Below, piece by piece: positions 1-9,740 of a stretch of DNA of 21,724 nt. The DNA comes from Paramacrobiotus richtersi. Its lineage: Eukaryota; Tardigrada; Eutardigrada; Parachela; Macrobiotidae. The notes under the pieces are model-generated. The model was not told the DNA's origin, searched no databases, and saw only the letters and a program-made list of their open reading frames with translations. How positions within the stretch are numbered: the stretch's first letter is position 1; each line of letters opens with the position of its first letter. Made by a program: the position numbers and the translations under genes. The stretch covers positions 1 to 21,724 of the forward strand of contig JAQGAU010001062.1 of assembly GCA_034698045.1 (NCBI GenBank), written 5' to 3'.

Positions 1-822
1 TGTGGCGACTAACTGCTGTACAGTATTATCATTGATCAAGTTTTAATTATGCTGAATTACTCGCGAAATATTCTTAATTAGTTTCAAATATTTTTTGTTA
101 CTTTATTTTTCCGTTACTTCCTTTATTTATTTATGCACAGATGTCGGATAAAAGAATAAAATAACCTACTTATTTCAACCTTTTATTACAAATTTTGTTT
201 GTTTCTGAAGTTTTTGATATGCAATAATGTGTGATATTGACCTTCTGACTTTCTTCTTTTGTTAACTTATGAAAAATGTAATAAAGAATGTGACACTGAA
301 TAACCATAAATATTGTAAAACTTAGACAATAATAAATAAAATATTTTAATAAACCGTTGTTATTTTTTCTTAGTAACTATTTAGCTTTGTTTATTGCTTC
401 TGTTTTTAAAATTTAGTAATGTGTTATGTTAAGTTGTTAACCTCCTAGACTTTCTTTTGCTTTAATTCATGAAAAAATAGAAAAACAAATATTGAACAAA
501 ATAGCTAAAAAATTATAAAAAAATTCAGACAACAATAATAAAATATTTTTATAAATCCTTGTTATGATCTCTAAATTTCACTCATTTTTAATTACTTTTT
601 ATAATACTTATTTATTCATCTTATTTACTTAAAAATTTCAGATGTTAGAAGATTAAATATTTTAATAAGCTATTGTTACTATTTGTTATTATCTGTTCAG
701 TATTTCTCAATTTTTTATTATTAATCTTTTTCATCTATTTTGTTACCATTTATCATACCATCAGCCTGTTTCGGTTTGTGACCTTTTTTACTGCTAATTT
801 CTTATCGGCATTTGTTCCGCAG
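1..822. repeat. AT-rich non-coding stretch with degenerate tandem repeats (probable FN3-A intron)
   Basis: This stretch is strongly AT-rich and holds no convincing exon. A block around 228-420 recurs around 420-620. Shared pieces, in the same order, are a 'gactttcttcttttg'-like segment, a 'tatgaaaaa' segment and an 'aataaaatattttaataaa...ttgtt' segment (329-360 and 533-563). A shorter relative follows at 650-677. The spacing of the first two is about 204 bases. The stretch ends in a splice acceptor (AG at 821-822), so it is most simply an intron or the 5' flank of the FN3 gene. The hydrophobic reading across 673-822 is only intron sequence read through into the exon. Confidence 0.5.
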
Positions 823-3428
823 CGCGATCAGCCTAAGCGGCAAAAGAACGCCAACTCCGTGGCTGACTATGTGGACCTGAAAGACCTGGTGCCGGGCGAG
901 ATCTACCAGGCCCATGTGCAAGCGGAGAATGAGTACGGTGTCGGAGAGCCACTGTCCATCACGTTCAAGACGCAATCCGGTTCGTAGTTCAAATAATCGT
1001 TCAGTGTACAGCCATAAACTTCATATAAACTGAAATTGACAGTCGAATTAATAAATCGCATTACCATAGTTCAGCCACACGATAATAGATTATATCAATA
1101 ACTGGTGACGTAATCGAAAGTAATTAAATCTTGTAAAAATTATAAAATTGAATAAAATGCAGACTGCACGTACTGAAGAAGGCAGTTTACAATAAGAGGT
1201 CAACTAAAATATTTGACCTCAGTTCTTGGAAAACTTTAATTCGGCTGATTTACTTTCATCTGACTTAATTAATCAACAGCCAAAAGTAAATAAATTATTT
1301 TGGCTAATTAATTAGTTGTTTATGAATAATTATTTTATTTATAAATTACTGATTTATTTAATGATTTATAATTATTTTATTTATTTCTTACTTATTATTT
1401 AATATTATTAGTTAATTAATGTATGCATAAATTATTGGGTCAAATTAATTTATTAATAATTAGAAAAGTCAGTACTTTAATAATTTAAAATTTAAAAATT
1501 TAAAAATTTAAAAATTATATATTAATCCTATAAATTTATGAGCAGCTGTAATTTTCAAGTGTGATTACGTTTTTGGTACATTAATTGATTAATGCGTTAA
1601 TCAACTGATTGCTTTGGTGTTTAGTGGTGAACAATACGGACAACTCACAGCAGACCTGTACGACGCAGATTATTGACCTGAGCGCCACCTCCTTACTGCT
1701 GGATTTCGACGTGCCCGACTACAACCTGCTGGACGTGGAGGGCTATGACGTCAAGTATGTCCGGGCCGATGAGCACTTCGATCAGCCCGTCGTTGTCCCG
1801 TTTCAGCGTGCCGACCATTTCCTCGTCAAAGGCCTCCAACCGGCCACCCGCTACCGCTTCCGCATTACCACGCGCTCGGGCGGCCGCTCCGGGGGACAGC
1901 CGTGCGGGGAGTTTGACACCATTACGCGCGAAGTCGGTCCGCCCTTGGCACCCAAACCGGTTCTCGGTAGTACCGTGTCGTTCCATCTGCAGTGGGAAAC
2001 TCCCGATAATGACTCGGTCAAGCATTACAAAGTGGACTACTGGGCGGTACGATTACTACAGTGACTAATATATGGATATTAATGAACTAAACTAAACTAA
2101 ACTAAAAATTAAATTAAATTTAAAATTAAATTGAATAAATTAAATTAAATTAAATCGAACTAAAACGTAGTAAATTATCTAATGAAACTGAATGATTAGT
2201 TTGTTAACAAATATAATATTAAAATATTAAGCTATTTACTCATTTTAGCAAAATTTATCAGGGTAATGAAATTAAATAATAAATCATCTCTGCAAACTGG
2301 TGAAATTTACTCAGCTGATACTTATTAAATTAACTCATAAACTTTAAAGTAAGTGAACTAATAACTTATAAATCTGATAACTAATACCAAATCCACGTGA
2401 GTTTCCCCATGATGACATTCAAACTAATATATTAATACTAATTTACCTATTATCTCCTAATAAGTTTCAATTATAATTATTATTACTGGAATTAAACGAA
2501 GCGGATTGGAATTGGACAGCTCGACCCGCTTGATAAATAAATTTAATCCAATCCGCTGATTTACATGAAAGCTATTACATGCGCAATTACTGATAGCGAG
2601 CTTGTTTTCTGGTACAGTACGTACTTGTACTTCATGTAGAATCCGCTGGATAAACAACAGGAAATCGTGGAGGCACCCAAAAACTCGTTGACCTTAATCT
2701 CGCTGGCCCCGTGCACAAAGTATCATGTGGAGATTTCCCCGCGTGGCAAACCCCGCGATCACGGTAACCGCAACGGACCCCAGGCCCGGAAGCAGAAACA
2801 GCTGCCCCGCACCGCCCACGTCATTCAACTGGACTTCACCACGGACTGCAGTAAGTGATAAGTAGGCAGCGCAGTTTACCACCAACGCAAATTATTGTAC
2901 AATATTTCATATTTGTTTTTTATTTTATAGATATTAAATATTTATTTTATATATATTAAATATTTATTTTATATATATAAAATATTTAAATTTTTCATGC
3001 TTCATATTTTATAAGAAATACTTTATAACAAATATTTTATTTAAGTTTTAACAATATTTATTTTATAATAAATTTTTTGTGCTTTATTGGTAATTTACAA
3101 AAAAAAATGTATTGTAAGTTACTAGAGTGCTTTAACTATTATGCAGCCAAAGTGGTCGTTTTTGGACTTTGACCTGCGCTATACCCGTGCCATTATGAAT
3201 GTCAATATTTTTCCTTTATTTAACTTTACATCTATTAGCTAACTTTCGAAATAAAATCAGATGGTATAACAGCTGTACGTTTCTCACAAAATTATCAAGT
3301 TCTTTGCACACAAGATTTGCTTGCTTCTTGCACAATACTATCTGTTTCGGTTGTCCACACTGACACCGAATGCTTCTTTTGCAGCCAAAGTCAGTGGATG
3401 CGGCGAGTTTCCCGTGTTCACCTTGTAG
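823..3428 (+). CDS. Fibronectin type III domain protein, 3' part (FN3-A, four exons)
   Basis: I assign four exons: 823-979, 1625-2046, 2640-2850 and 3385-3428 (TAG). Intron phases are 1, 0 and 1, and all borders are GT-AG. Exon 1 carries the C-terminal half of one FN3 module, with the typical 'PGEIY...AENEYGVGEP' stretch. Exon 2 carries a full second FN3 module with the 'LQPATRYRFRI' signature and begins a third ('GPPLAPKP', 'LQWETP', 'KHYKVDYW'). Exon 3 completes that module ('LAPCTKYHVEIS', 'DFTTDC'). The last exon adds only about 14 residues, ending 'FPVFTL'. No transmembrane segment follows, so this end looks extracellular or secreted. FN3 modules mediate protein-protein contacts in receptors and matrix proteins; the partner is unknown. 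Exon borders are supported by the paralogue at 15508-17267, which splices at the same places. The 5' end is not identified. All coding parts seen are open, so this is the best candidate for a live copy. Confidence 0.8.
980..1624 (+). other. FN3-A intron, AT-rich
   Basis: This 645-base intron lies between FN3-A exons 1 and 2, in phase 1. The donor is gttcgt, weak but at the same site as in FN3-B, and the acceptor is tttag. It is very AT-rich. It contains a short tandem run of 'aaatttaa'-type units at about 1481-1517. I see no other feature in it. Confidence 0.65.
2047..2639 (+). other. FN3-A intron with (TAAAC/TAAAT)n microsatellite and an inverted repeat
   Basis: This 593-base intron lies between FN3-A exons 2 and 3, in phase 0 (donor gtacga, acceptor tgtag). 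A pentanucleotide run begins as 'aactaaactaaac' at about 2078 and drifts into TAAAT units to about 2152. An 11-base perfect inverted repeat (AGCGGATTGGA at 2500-2510, TCCAATCCGCT at 2547-2557) could form a hairpin with a 36-base loop. Confidence 0.6.
2851..3384 (+). other. FN3-A last intron, with AT tandem repeat
   Basis: This 534-base intron is in phase 1 (donor gtaagt, acceptor tcttttgcag). Near 2929-2980 an approximately 25-base AT unit ('attaaatatttattttata') occurs about twice in tandem. The last 60 bases resemble the ends of the corresponding introns before 10583 and 17227. A possible alternative acceptor and mini-exon lie at 3147-3172. Confidence 0.6.
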
Positions 3429-4584
3429 AAGTTTTGCCCGGACTGACTGGAGCCTTATTGTTTCTTGTGTTACGGAAATCCGCTTGTCATTGTGCATTCC
3501 CTGTATGCCTGTCCTTGATAACTTCCGGCAGTCTTCCGCTCTTCTTCTCATTATGCTTTATTCTTATAACTTTACGTACCGTCGAATATTATGATCGAAA
3601 TATCAATGAGGCAACAGTTTACTGTAATCAACTGAAACGTGGCACCGACGTGCTGCGTCAAAACAACGAATAAAGGGGAAACAACCACTAGATCAGTTTA
3701 GTACTGCAGAGCTCAGCAGTGACAATAGTGTGACCAAATAATAAACCACTAGATGCGTTTTAGTTAATCTGCCCTCAGTGAATGCTACGTGATGAAATGC
3801 ACTAACCGTACTGCCGATCATGCGAACATTAACAACTACCAGTCTTGAGTGTACACGGAAAGTATTCCACTGAAATGAACACAAATGGAGACCCTTTTCG
3901 GTAGTTTATGCCGATGTCGTTGATCGTCAATCACACGATAGTAAAGGACCCAGTTTCTGCATCTGAGCATATAATGGGTACAATTAACGAGCTTTGGAAG
4001 GGATCGGTCTAACCATGAGAGCAGGTCACTGCACCCGTAGCGGGCTCGGCTAACAATAACTGTAGGCTGGAACGTATCGTATCATCGTTGTCGAAGATGT
4101 GTCAATATTATGCTTAAAAGCGAGAACGTAAGCTCGCTGTGGCTCTTCAGTGAAACAATAGTCTTTGGCTATTATCGTTAATCAGACAGTATTCTGTACA
4201 GGAACGAACTGGAGCAAAAAAACAGGCCATGATTCTGACGTCAAAAAAAGTTCAGATTCATTCGTTTGAAATTTCAAAATGAATTTCAGAACTTGTGAAA
4301 TTCAATGTTAAATTTCACAGCTGTTGACATCTCTGTAGCGCCATTATCTGGCGCTAAACCACCGATTACCCAGGAGTGTTCCCTTAACAGGCGGTGATAC
4401 TTACCTGTAACCTTCCACCAAGTTTGTGTTTTTTAGTAAGCAAATCTTACAAGACCGAAATCAAATACATAGGACAAGGCAGCAGTTTCGCATCCAGACA
4501 AAGGAACTGCTCATGCCAGAATCTGGAGTCTGGAATTTCGTTCACATCGAAACTCACATATCTTATCAACTGATGTTTCTTCAT
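3429..4584. other. FN3-A 3' flank and possible decayed Ig-domain extension
   Basis: The first tens of bases after the FN3-A stop ('agttttgcccggactga') resemble the flanks of the other two FN3 terminal exons; the similarity then fades. On the minus strand, downstream of the Ig-like gene at 4585-5600, short Ig-like fragments can be read. Examples are 'FLCLDAKLLPCP' near 4480 and a fragment resembling an Ig E-F strand near 3900-3930, all interrupted by stops. A good donor context (acag|gtaagt) lies near 4400 on the minus strand. I read this as a possible decayed third module and 3' part, at low confidence. No intact gene is visible. Confidence 0.3.
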
Positions 4585-5600
4585 TCATTCAATGACCGTA
4601 AGGTATGCCGACTGAACGACCCATTCTCCCAGATTATCATCGATTTTAAACCAGCACTGATATAAACCAACATGTCTGTGGTTCACTTTATGAATAGTGA
4701 GCACAGAATGACATCCAGCAGTGCTTCTTAGCTTGCCTTCCACGCTTCCTCCAAAGTCATTCTCTCCCACCACTGACTCAAAAGCGGAGACCCCAGGAGC
4801 CGACAGTATGTAGTCTTCGTGGCGCCAGATAAATCTCTTATCGAAATCTCCAGAAAGAAGGTCAAATTTCACAAAACACGGCAAGTGTACTGTGTCACCA
4901 ATCGTGGCTGAGAGATTCTCCATCGGTCGGTCGAAGACATTCTGTGCAGTGACTATCGGGCTGATGACGTACTTGCTGATCACGATAAAACCGTCAGGTG
5001 TATGGCCCAAACATTCGTATTGCCGGCATGGTATTGTGAAACATTTTTCACGATCAGGGTGTGCATCCCAGTTGTCCAGTTGAATTCACTTGGGAACTGG
5101 TTGGACCCTATTGAATCGGGACTGTACCGGCACGAGTAAGATCCTCTGGCGACAGTGAGGATATCGCCATCCAGTCAAAGCTGTACTCCATCTTGGTACC
5201 ACAACGGATACTGCGACATGTTGATGCGGTCTTTGAATCGCTCCATCGTGCTACGGACATCGCATGGAAGCTCTAACCTTTCTTCTAATCGTGGTCTCAA
5301 GACACTTTGGCGTTCCACGTTTGACTGGAACTTTCCTGTGCTTTCGATACAGATGCTGCCAGTGCTGTTTCGTATGAGTTCATCCAAATAACGGATCTCT
5401 GAAAGCAAATAATTTCGCAGGAATGTGCAGATTAAGGTTTGCACGTTTTTGACGCACATAAATCAGAAATAAGGCTCACAGATTTTTGCATGGCACTTAC
5501 TGTCACGACGACCCGGCATTCTGCTAACCGCGCAACCCTGCACTTGAAAATTGAGTGCACACAAACAGCAGATCATTGCAGCCATTATGATTCCAGTCAT
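4585..5600 (-). pseudogene. Secreted/membrane immunoglobulin-domain protein, disrupted
   Basis: Exon 1 is 5600-5501: an ATG, a hydrophobic signal-like segment ('IIMAAMICCLCALNF'), then donor gtaagt in phase 1. Exon 2 starts at 5398 after tttcag. It encodes two Ig-like modules. Module 1 has the first cysteine in 'LELPCDV', tryptophan in 'LWYQDG' and the second cysteine in 'GQYEC' after 'HTLIVKNVS'. Module 2 has 'GDTVHLPC', 'FIWRHED', 'SVLTIHKV' and 'GLYQCWF', ending 'SAYLTVIE' and a stop at 4585. Two lesions are visible. One is an in-frame TGA at 5175-5177, where the frame continues with sensible sequence on the other side. The other is a one-base shift near 5020-5022, needed to join 'NVSQYHAG' to 'QYECLG'. 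So it is either a young pseudogene or a gene hit by sequence errors. It lies opposite to and between FN3-A and PEBP1, and has no counterpart between the FN3 and PEBP parts of units 2 and 3. Confidence 0.65.
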
Positions 5601-6627
5601 GTTTGCTACGATGTCGGAGAATATCAGATTGTAAATTTAACGCAAAAGGTTGAGAAAATAGCGCCATGCAAGGCGATATTCAGATTACTCTGAGTCTGTT
5701 TATTCAAACTGCGAACACACCGCTGCAGGATATCTTTGTTTGTCGTGATGGCGCTATCGTCATGTGACGAAATTCCTTTACGGTTTGGTTATGCCTATGT
5801 CTGGCAGACGCGATGCCTCCCCAATAATTATGATTTATTAACAATAAAGGAAGTAACCGCAGCATAGCAACGGCGGGTCATTACGAAGTGTCGGCTTTCT
5901 TACCTGGTAGGTCGTACGTTTCCTGACAATTTAATTAAGCTCCAACGGTTAAGTGATCAGTAAGTAAAACAAAGTCTGTGGCAGAAACAAGTGGTGTGGT
6001 GTTGCGCTTTTTGCCGGTCGTAAAACCCAGCCGCGGGAACTCATCCAGTACGTTCTTCATTATTCGGCTCTTCCGTTCGACAGAGCATAGTTACGGGCCT
6101 GTTTTTATTCGAGATTTTGTTCATTTACTACGAAAGTTAGGTAAGCTGAAGGATTACTTTCGGTTTCCGTCGACTTCTGTTTTTAGACATAAGATGAGGA
6201 AAAGTTCCCCCGCATCCGGAGTTTTGGAAATGTTTTGTTGACTAGCGAAAGCGTATAGACACGACATAAATGAAGCAGTATTGAGCCAGACATGAGATGC
6301 TTCAACAGCGAGTATCAAGCTGTCGAAACTTGAATGCTGAACCAGAGTAAGCTGGGATGATTAGAAAGCGTTTTAAAGAACCACAATGCCTTATTTGAAA
6401 GTATGTGCTGGCCGTGGCAACTGCAAAACGGAAATGACCGCTGGGTTCCTTTCCCACGATTATGCCACAAAATCAACCATTTTTAATTACAACGTATTGA
6501 TTACTAATTGAAAACGCATAACCTCAGAATTAATCCACGTTACTAATAATTTTGATATTAATAATTGTTGCGCCAACTGGAAACGATACATTTTGACTTT
6601 CATTTACGTAAATCAATTAATTGTTGT
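5601..6627. other. Intergenic stretch, no supported gene
   Basis: This lies between the Ig-like gene and the shared PEBP upstream block. The reading frame open at 5978-6241 has no family resemblance, no partner exon and no counterpart in the other units, so I do not call it. The region just upstream of 5600 would hold the promoter of the minus-strand Ig gene, but I see no clear TATA box. Confidence 0.4.
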
Positions 6628-7633
6628 ATGCTTTGGGATATTTTCGGATGGACGCATTACCTACACTACACAATATTATCCAGTAATATGCATAGAAAAC
6701 TTACAGCACAAACAGCAACAGATCCAAATATTCTTGACAAAGGTCACGGCTTGACGGATGGCTTAGCCTGCGTGTAGCGCAAACGAGAACTCGTACTTGG
6801 AAAACCGAAAGCCCACACCTTTCGCTTTGCGGACATTTCTGTTGCTATGTTAATATGGTGCGGAAAAAGCGCATGCAAACTCCAAGCATGTCGCCAAGAT
6901 TCTCTAAATGGGTCCGCATCTGACGCGAAGACATTATTATTGTCAGATTCATAACAGCGGTGGTACGAACGGCACCGAATTTCTGCTGTGTGGTGCATGC
7001 TGGATCTTATCGTTATCAAAACTTTGATATAGTGCATATAAAGGCGTGAGCAAAAACTCGTTACAGCTCTTCGTTACAAAATAATCTTAAGTCATTTATC
7101 GTTATTATTACCACTGTCATTATGCTGACTCCACCTTACTGTCGTTCTGTGATGGATGAGTGCGCCGAAGAACGGTGTCGTGCCGGCATTATGGGCACAC
7201 GTGTGCTTACACCTGTGAACAGAAGGAAACTTGTTTCAGTGCAACACTTCGTGTATCAATCAAGGTTCGCCTGACAAGCTATAAGTACTTTGCCTGTTCA
7301 GACACCGCTTGTGGTATAAGAATGACCGAGAATCAAGATGTGCTGGCGGTACAAGTGGCAGTGTGAACCTTCAAGAAACGCCGACAAGAACCCCCCGATA
7401 TAAAAAGCCGACAATGCGTGCCGGCATAATACAAACCAATCCAAGTTCTGTTCAGAAATCAGATGTAATCGGCAACAATGAAACTGCGCACGCAGTTGTT
7501 TTCTGTGTGTACAACGGTTAAGACGACGAGTCAGGCTTAGCCGTGTGGATTATTATAAAGCATCCACCACGAAGGCATTTCATACGGTGCTGAGCTTATT
7601 TCGCAGACCGCTGTTCTAATTATAGCGCCCAAA
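6628..7633 (+). promoter_or_regulatory. PEBP1 upstream region (shared block, unit 1)
   Basis: This block is alignable with 11075-12385 and 17600-18584. Shared landmarks, in order, are: 'ggatgg(a)cgcatta' near 6645; 'ggtcacggctt' near 6742; 'gatggatgagtgcgc' near 7151; the palindrome GCACACGTGTGC at 7195-7206, containing the E-box core CACGTG; 'cctgacaagctataa' near 7272; and a TATA box (TATAAAAA) at 7399-7406. That TATA box lies 235 bases before the ATG. The leader after it contains 'gccgacaatgcgtgccgg' and 'caaaccaatccaag', which recur in the other copies. The palindrome suggests a bHLH or bZIP-type site. That is inference from the motif alone. Confidence 0.6.
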
Positions 7634-8671
7634 ATGATCCGCTTTGCGACTGCCTTGATTGTCACGGTGTTCTGTGTTGCTGGGTGGGCGCTGGCAGATT
7701 ACATCCCGAATTCCGGCAATTGGTACTCGGGACAAAATGCCCAGGTGGTTACCGTGTTCACACAGAATGGCATTGTGCCGGATGCGATCGATACTCCGCC
7801 GCTGCAACAGCTAATTGTGAGTAACCAACATTTAGCGGAAATTGCTTACGTGGTAGCTCATGCTTTTTTATTTATCTGCATCGTTTAGAAATGTTGATCG
7901 TCGGTGACTTAACTGTTGGTTTGGTTTATCTTTAGATGGCCTTTGATAGAACCAACTTCGTGGCTCTGGGTAACGAAATGACTCCGGCTGCAGTCATCAC
8001 ACAACCGGCCGTTTTCTGGCCAGTAACGTACGCCAACCAATTGTACACGCTCGTAGAAATAGGTAAAGCATCGTGCGCGCTGTTTAATTTACTGCTTAGT
8101 TACCGCAAATACATGTGCCCCTCTTTTTGATATATTTGAATCACTTTTCCCGCTATCTTGGTGAATGGTATTGTTTACATATTTTGGAGAAAGTGCAGAA
8201 GCCTATCTCTACTTTCGTAGATCTTGACGCGCCATCACGCACGAACTCGTCCTTTCGCTCCTTTCTGCACTGGTTAGTCTACAACATTCCTGGGAACGAT
8301 GTATTTCGAGGGGACGTGTATGCATCGTACATGGGCAGCGCTCCATTTGCGAACTCAGGTAATACTGGATTTGCGAGTGACTCTCGGACTACCACTTGAC
8401 ACTGAGTAACCATAAGCTCGCTGTTCACTACCAAATTAAAATTATGGCGCGTTACACAGGCTTCCATCGTTACGTTTTCTTGGTGGTACCGCAAACTGGA
8501 CGGATCACTTTACCACCGTTACCGAGTGGAAACGCCGCTCGAATGAATTTTAACATGAGAAATTTCATGCGTCAGAACGGGTTGAGCCAACCTTTTGCCG
8601 GCAACTTCTATATGGCACAGGCTGACGCTTACTCCAACCAGTTTTGGGCATCGCAAGGAGGAAGCGTGTAA
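7634..8671 (+). CDS. Secreted PEBP-family protein 1 (phosphatidylethanolamine-binding protein)
   Basis: The four exons are 7634-7816, 7936-8062, 8221-8358 and 8460-8671. Phases are 0, 1 and 1, and together they encode 219 residues. Residues 1-21 form a signal peptide cut after 'GWALA', so the mature protein is extracellular. The PEBP core is complete: 'GNEMTP' and 'QPAVFWP' in exon 2, 'LYTLVEI', 'DLDAPSR' at 104-110, 'LHWLVYNIPG' at 119-128, 'YMGSAPFANSG' and 'HRYVFLVVPQ' from 152, then 'AGNFYMAQADAYSNQFW'. The anion/phosphate-pocket residues known from the family (Asp of DxDAPSR, His of LHWLV, His and Tyr of HRY) are all present. Members bind phosphatidylethanolamine or similar ligands, and some inhibit kinases or serine proteases; the ligand here is unknown. 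The ATG context (gcgcccaaaATGATC) is shared with PEBP2 and partly with PEBP3. Open throughout with consensus splice sites, so probably functional. Confidence 0.93.
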
Positions 8672-9088
8672 ATTATTCAGTTTTCGTTCTTTACGCTGCT
8701 CGGCTAATGCCGCATTAGAGCCGCCGTAATATCTACGATGTCATTAAATTGTGGGCGCTGTGTTGGAATCGGGCTGTACCAAACTGGCATGTTACTAGTC
8801 CTCAGCCATGCAGTAGACAACTGAAGGAAAGCATCGAATCGAGGAAACAGACAGCGAAGTCACAAAAAAATAGAAATGTAACTTTGCTAACATGCAAACC
8901 TAAAAATGCGTTTCAAATACCTACATTTTATCATGCTGTATAATAAGCGTTGTAATGCGCAACATAAACAGTTTCGCAACGAAAGTTAACGAAACAGTTA
9001 CCCGCGTTAACAAGCACTATAGGCATTAGATAAAATTCTCGTTAAAAAGGTATTCTGATTGCTTAGCTTGATTACGGCAAATAATCTT
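8672..9088. other. PEBP1 3' flank, no gene seen
   Basis: The first 30 or so bases after the stop ('attcagttttcgttctttacg') match the 3' flank of PEBP2, so they are probably 3' UTR. I find no clear polyadenylation signal and no other gene here. Confidence 0.45.
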
Positions 9089-9740
9089 CTAGCAAGCCTC
9101 ACTTGCTGTACTGTATGTGACACACCCGAAACACAAGTACCTCGTGTACGAAAATGTGCTGGTCCAAGAATGTGGAACCAGTGATGAAAGATTGTTGATT
9201 GGAGATTTGGATGAGCTAGTACAGATGTTGCGGGAATAACCACACACAGCTTCTTGGCAGATGTTAGCTTCCGGTGGGATGCTTGCATTGTCCACAACCT
9301 TAAGGAGCCCCTGAATGAAATCGCTGGCCTGGGGGACAGATCTTTGGCTGCTTCGTATCTTATCTGCGCTGCAATAAAATGAGATCCTGATTCGTAAATC
9401 TAGTGTGCACGAGAGCTCTACGAGAAAAAATGAACTCCAATCCGAGGAAGAAGTTTTGGTTATTCATTGTATATCTGATCCGGGAAAACTGACAAATAAC
9501 ATATACACCGCTTTGCGATGAAACGCGATCGCAGCTGCTTGCTGTATCTGTGTGATGAGGAAGATAATTATATCTAATCATGCGCTGGCGTTTCATCCAA
9601 ACAAGGGTCAAGCAGACAGCACTGACCACAGCAAAGCTCAGCACAACTGCGACACCAATGGCTTTCTCGCGGAAGGAATCGTCGGATTTTTGCGGCTGCC
9701 GCCATTCATCTAAGTCGGCCTCCCCCATGAAGTTCGGGTT
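9089..9740 (-). CDS. Type I membrane protein, 3' exons (transmembrane and cytoplasmic tail)
   Basis: On the minus strand, an exon at 9740-9509 (acceptor ttggacag, donor gtgtat, phase 1) reads 'NPNFMGEADLDEW'. A single hydrophobic helix follows ('AIGVAVVLSFAVVSAVCLTL'), then the basic stop-transfer 'MKRQRMIRY'. It joins in frame to an exon at 9363-9089 after the second AG of 'ttgcagcgcag'. That exon reads 'KIRSSQRSVPQ...' for about 90 codons to a TAG at 9089-9091. Topology fits a receptor-like protein with a serine- and cysteine-containing cytoplasmic tail. The ectodomain should lie above 9740. There only scattered fragments such as 'VVKCNISRVP' and 'FGCRLRVS' can be read, with stops between them. 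It may be the tail of an Ig-type gene like the one at 4585-5600, but no sequence links them. The donor is weak, so borders are tentative. Confidence 0.45.

Noticed and set aside
673..822. Apparent membrane-spanning N-terminus before the first FN3 exon
   Set aside because: It is AT-rich intron sequence read through a splice acceptor at 821-822. The FN3-B copy has an acceptor at the same place.
1693..2068. Open frames overlapping FN3-A exon 2 on both strands
   Set aside because: They are shadows of a GC-rich real exon. Only the 1625-2046 frame matches FN3 modules and the paralogue.
2500..2557. 11-base inverted repeat as a possible MITE end pair
   Set aside because: Only 58 bases apart, no target-site duplication and no second copy in the window. 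It is kept as a simple hairpin note inside the intron.
3317..3673. Hydrophobic 118-codon plus-strand frame
   Set aside because: It spans the FN3-A intron end, the terminal exon in the wrong frame and its 3' flank. The in-phase exon with paralogues in two other units explains the sequence better.
5978..6241. 87-codon plus-strand frame
   Set aside because: No family resemblance, no splice partners and no counterpart in the other units.
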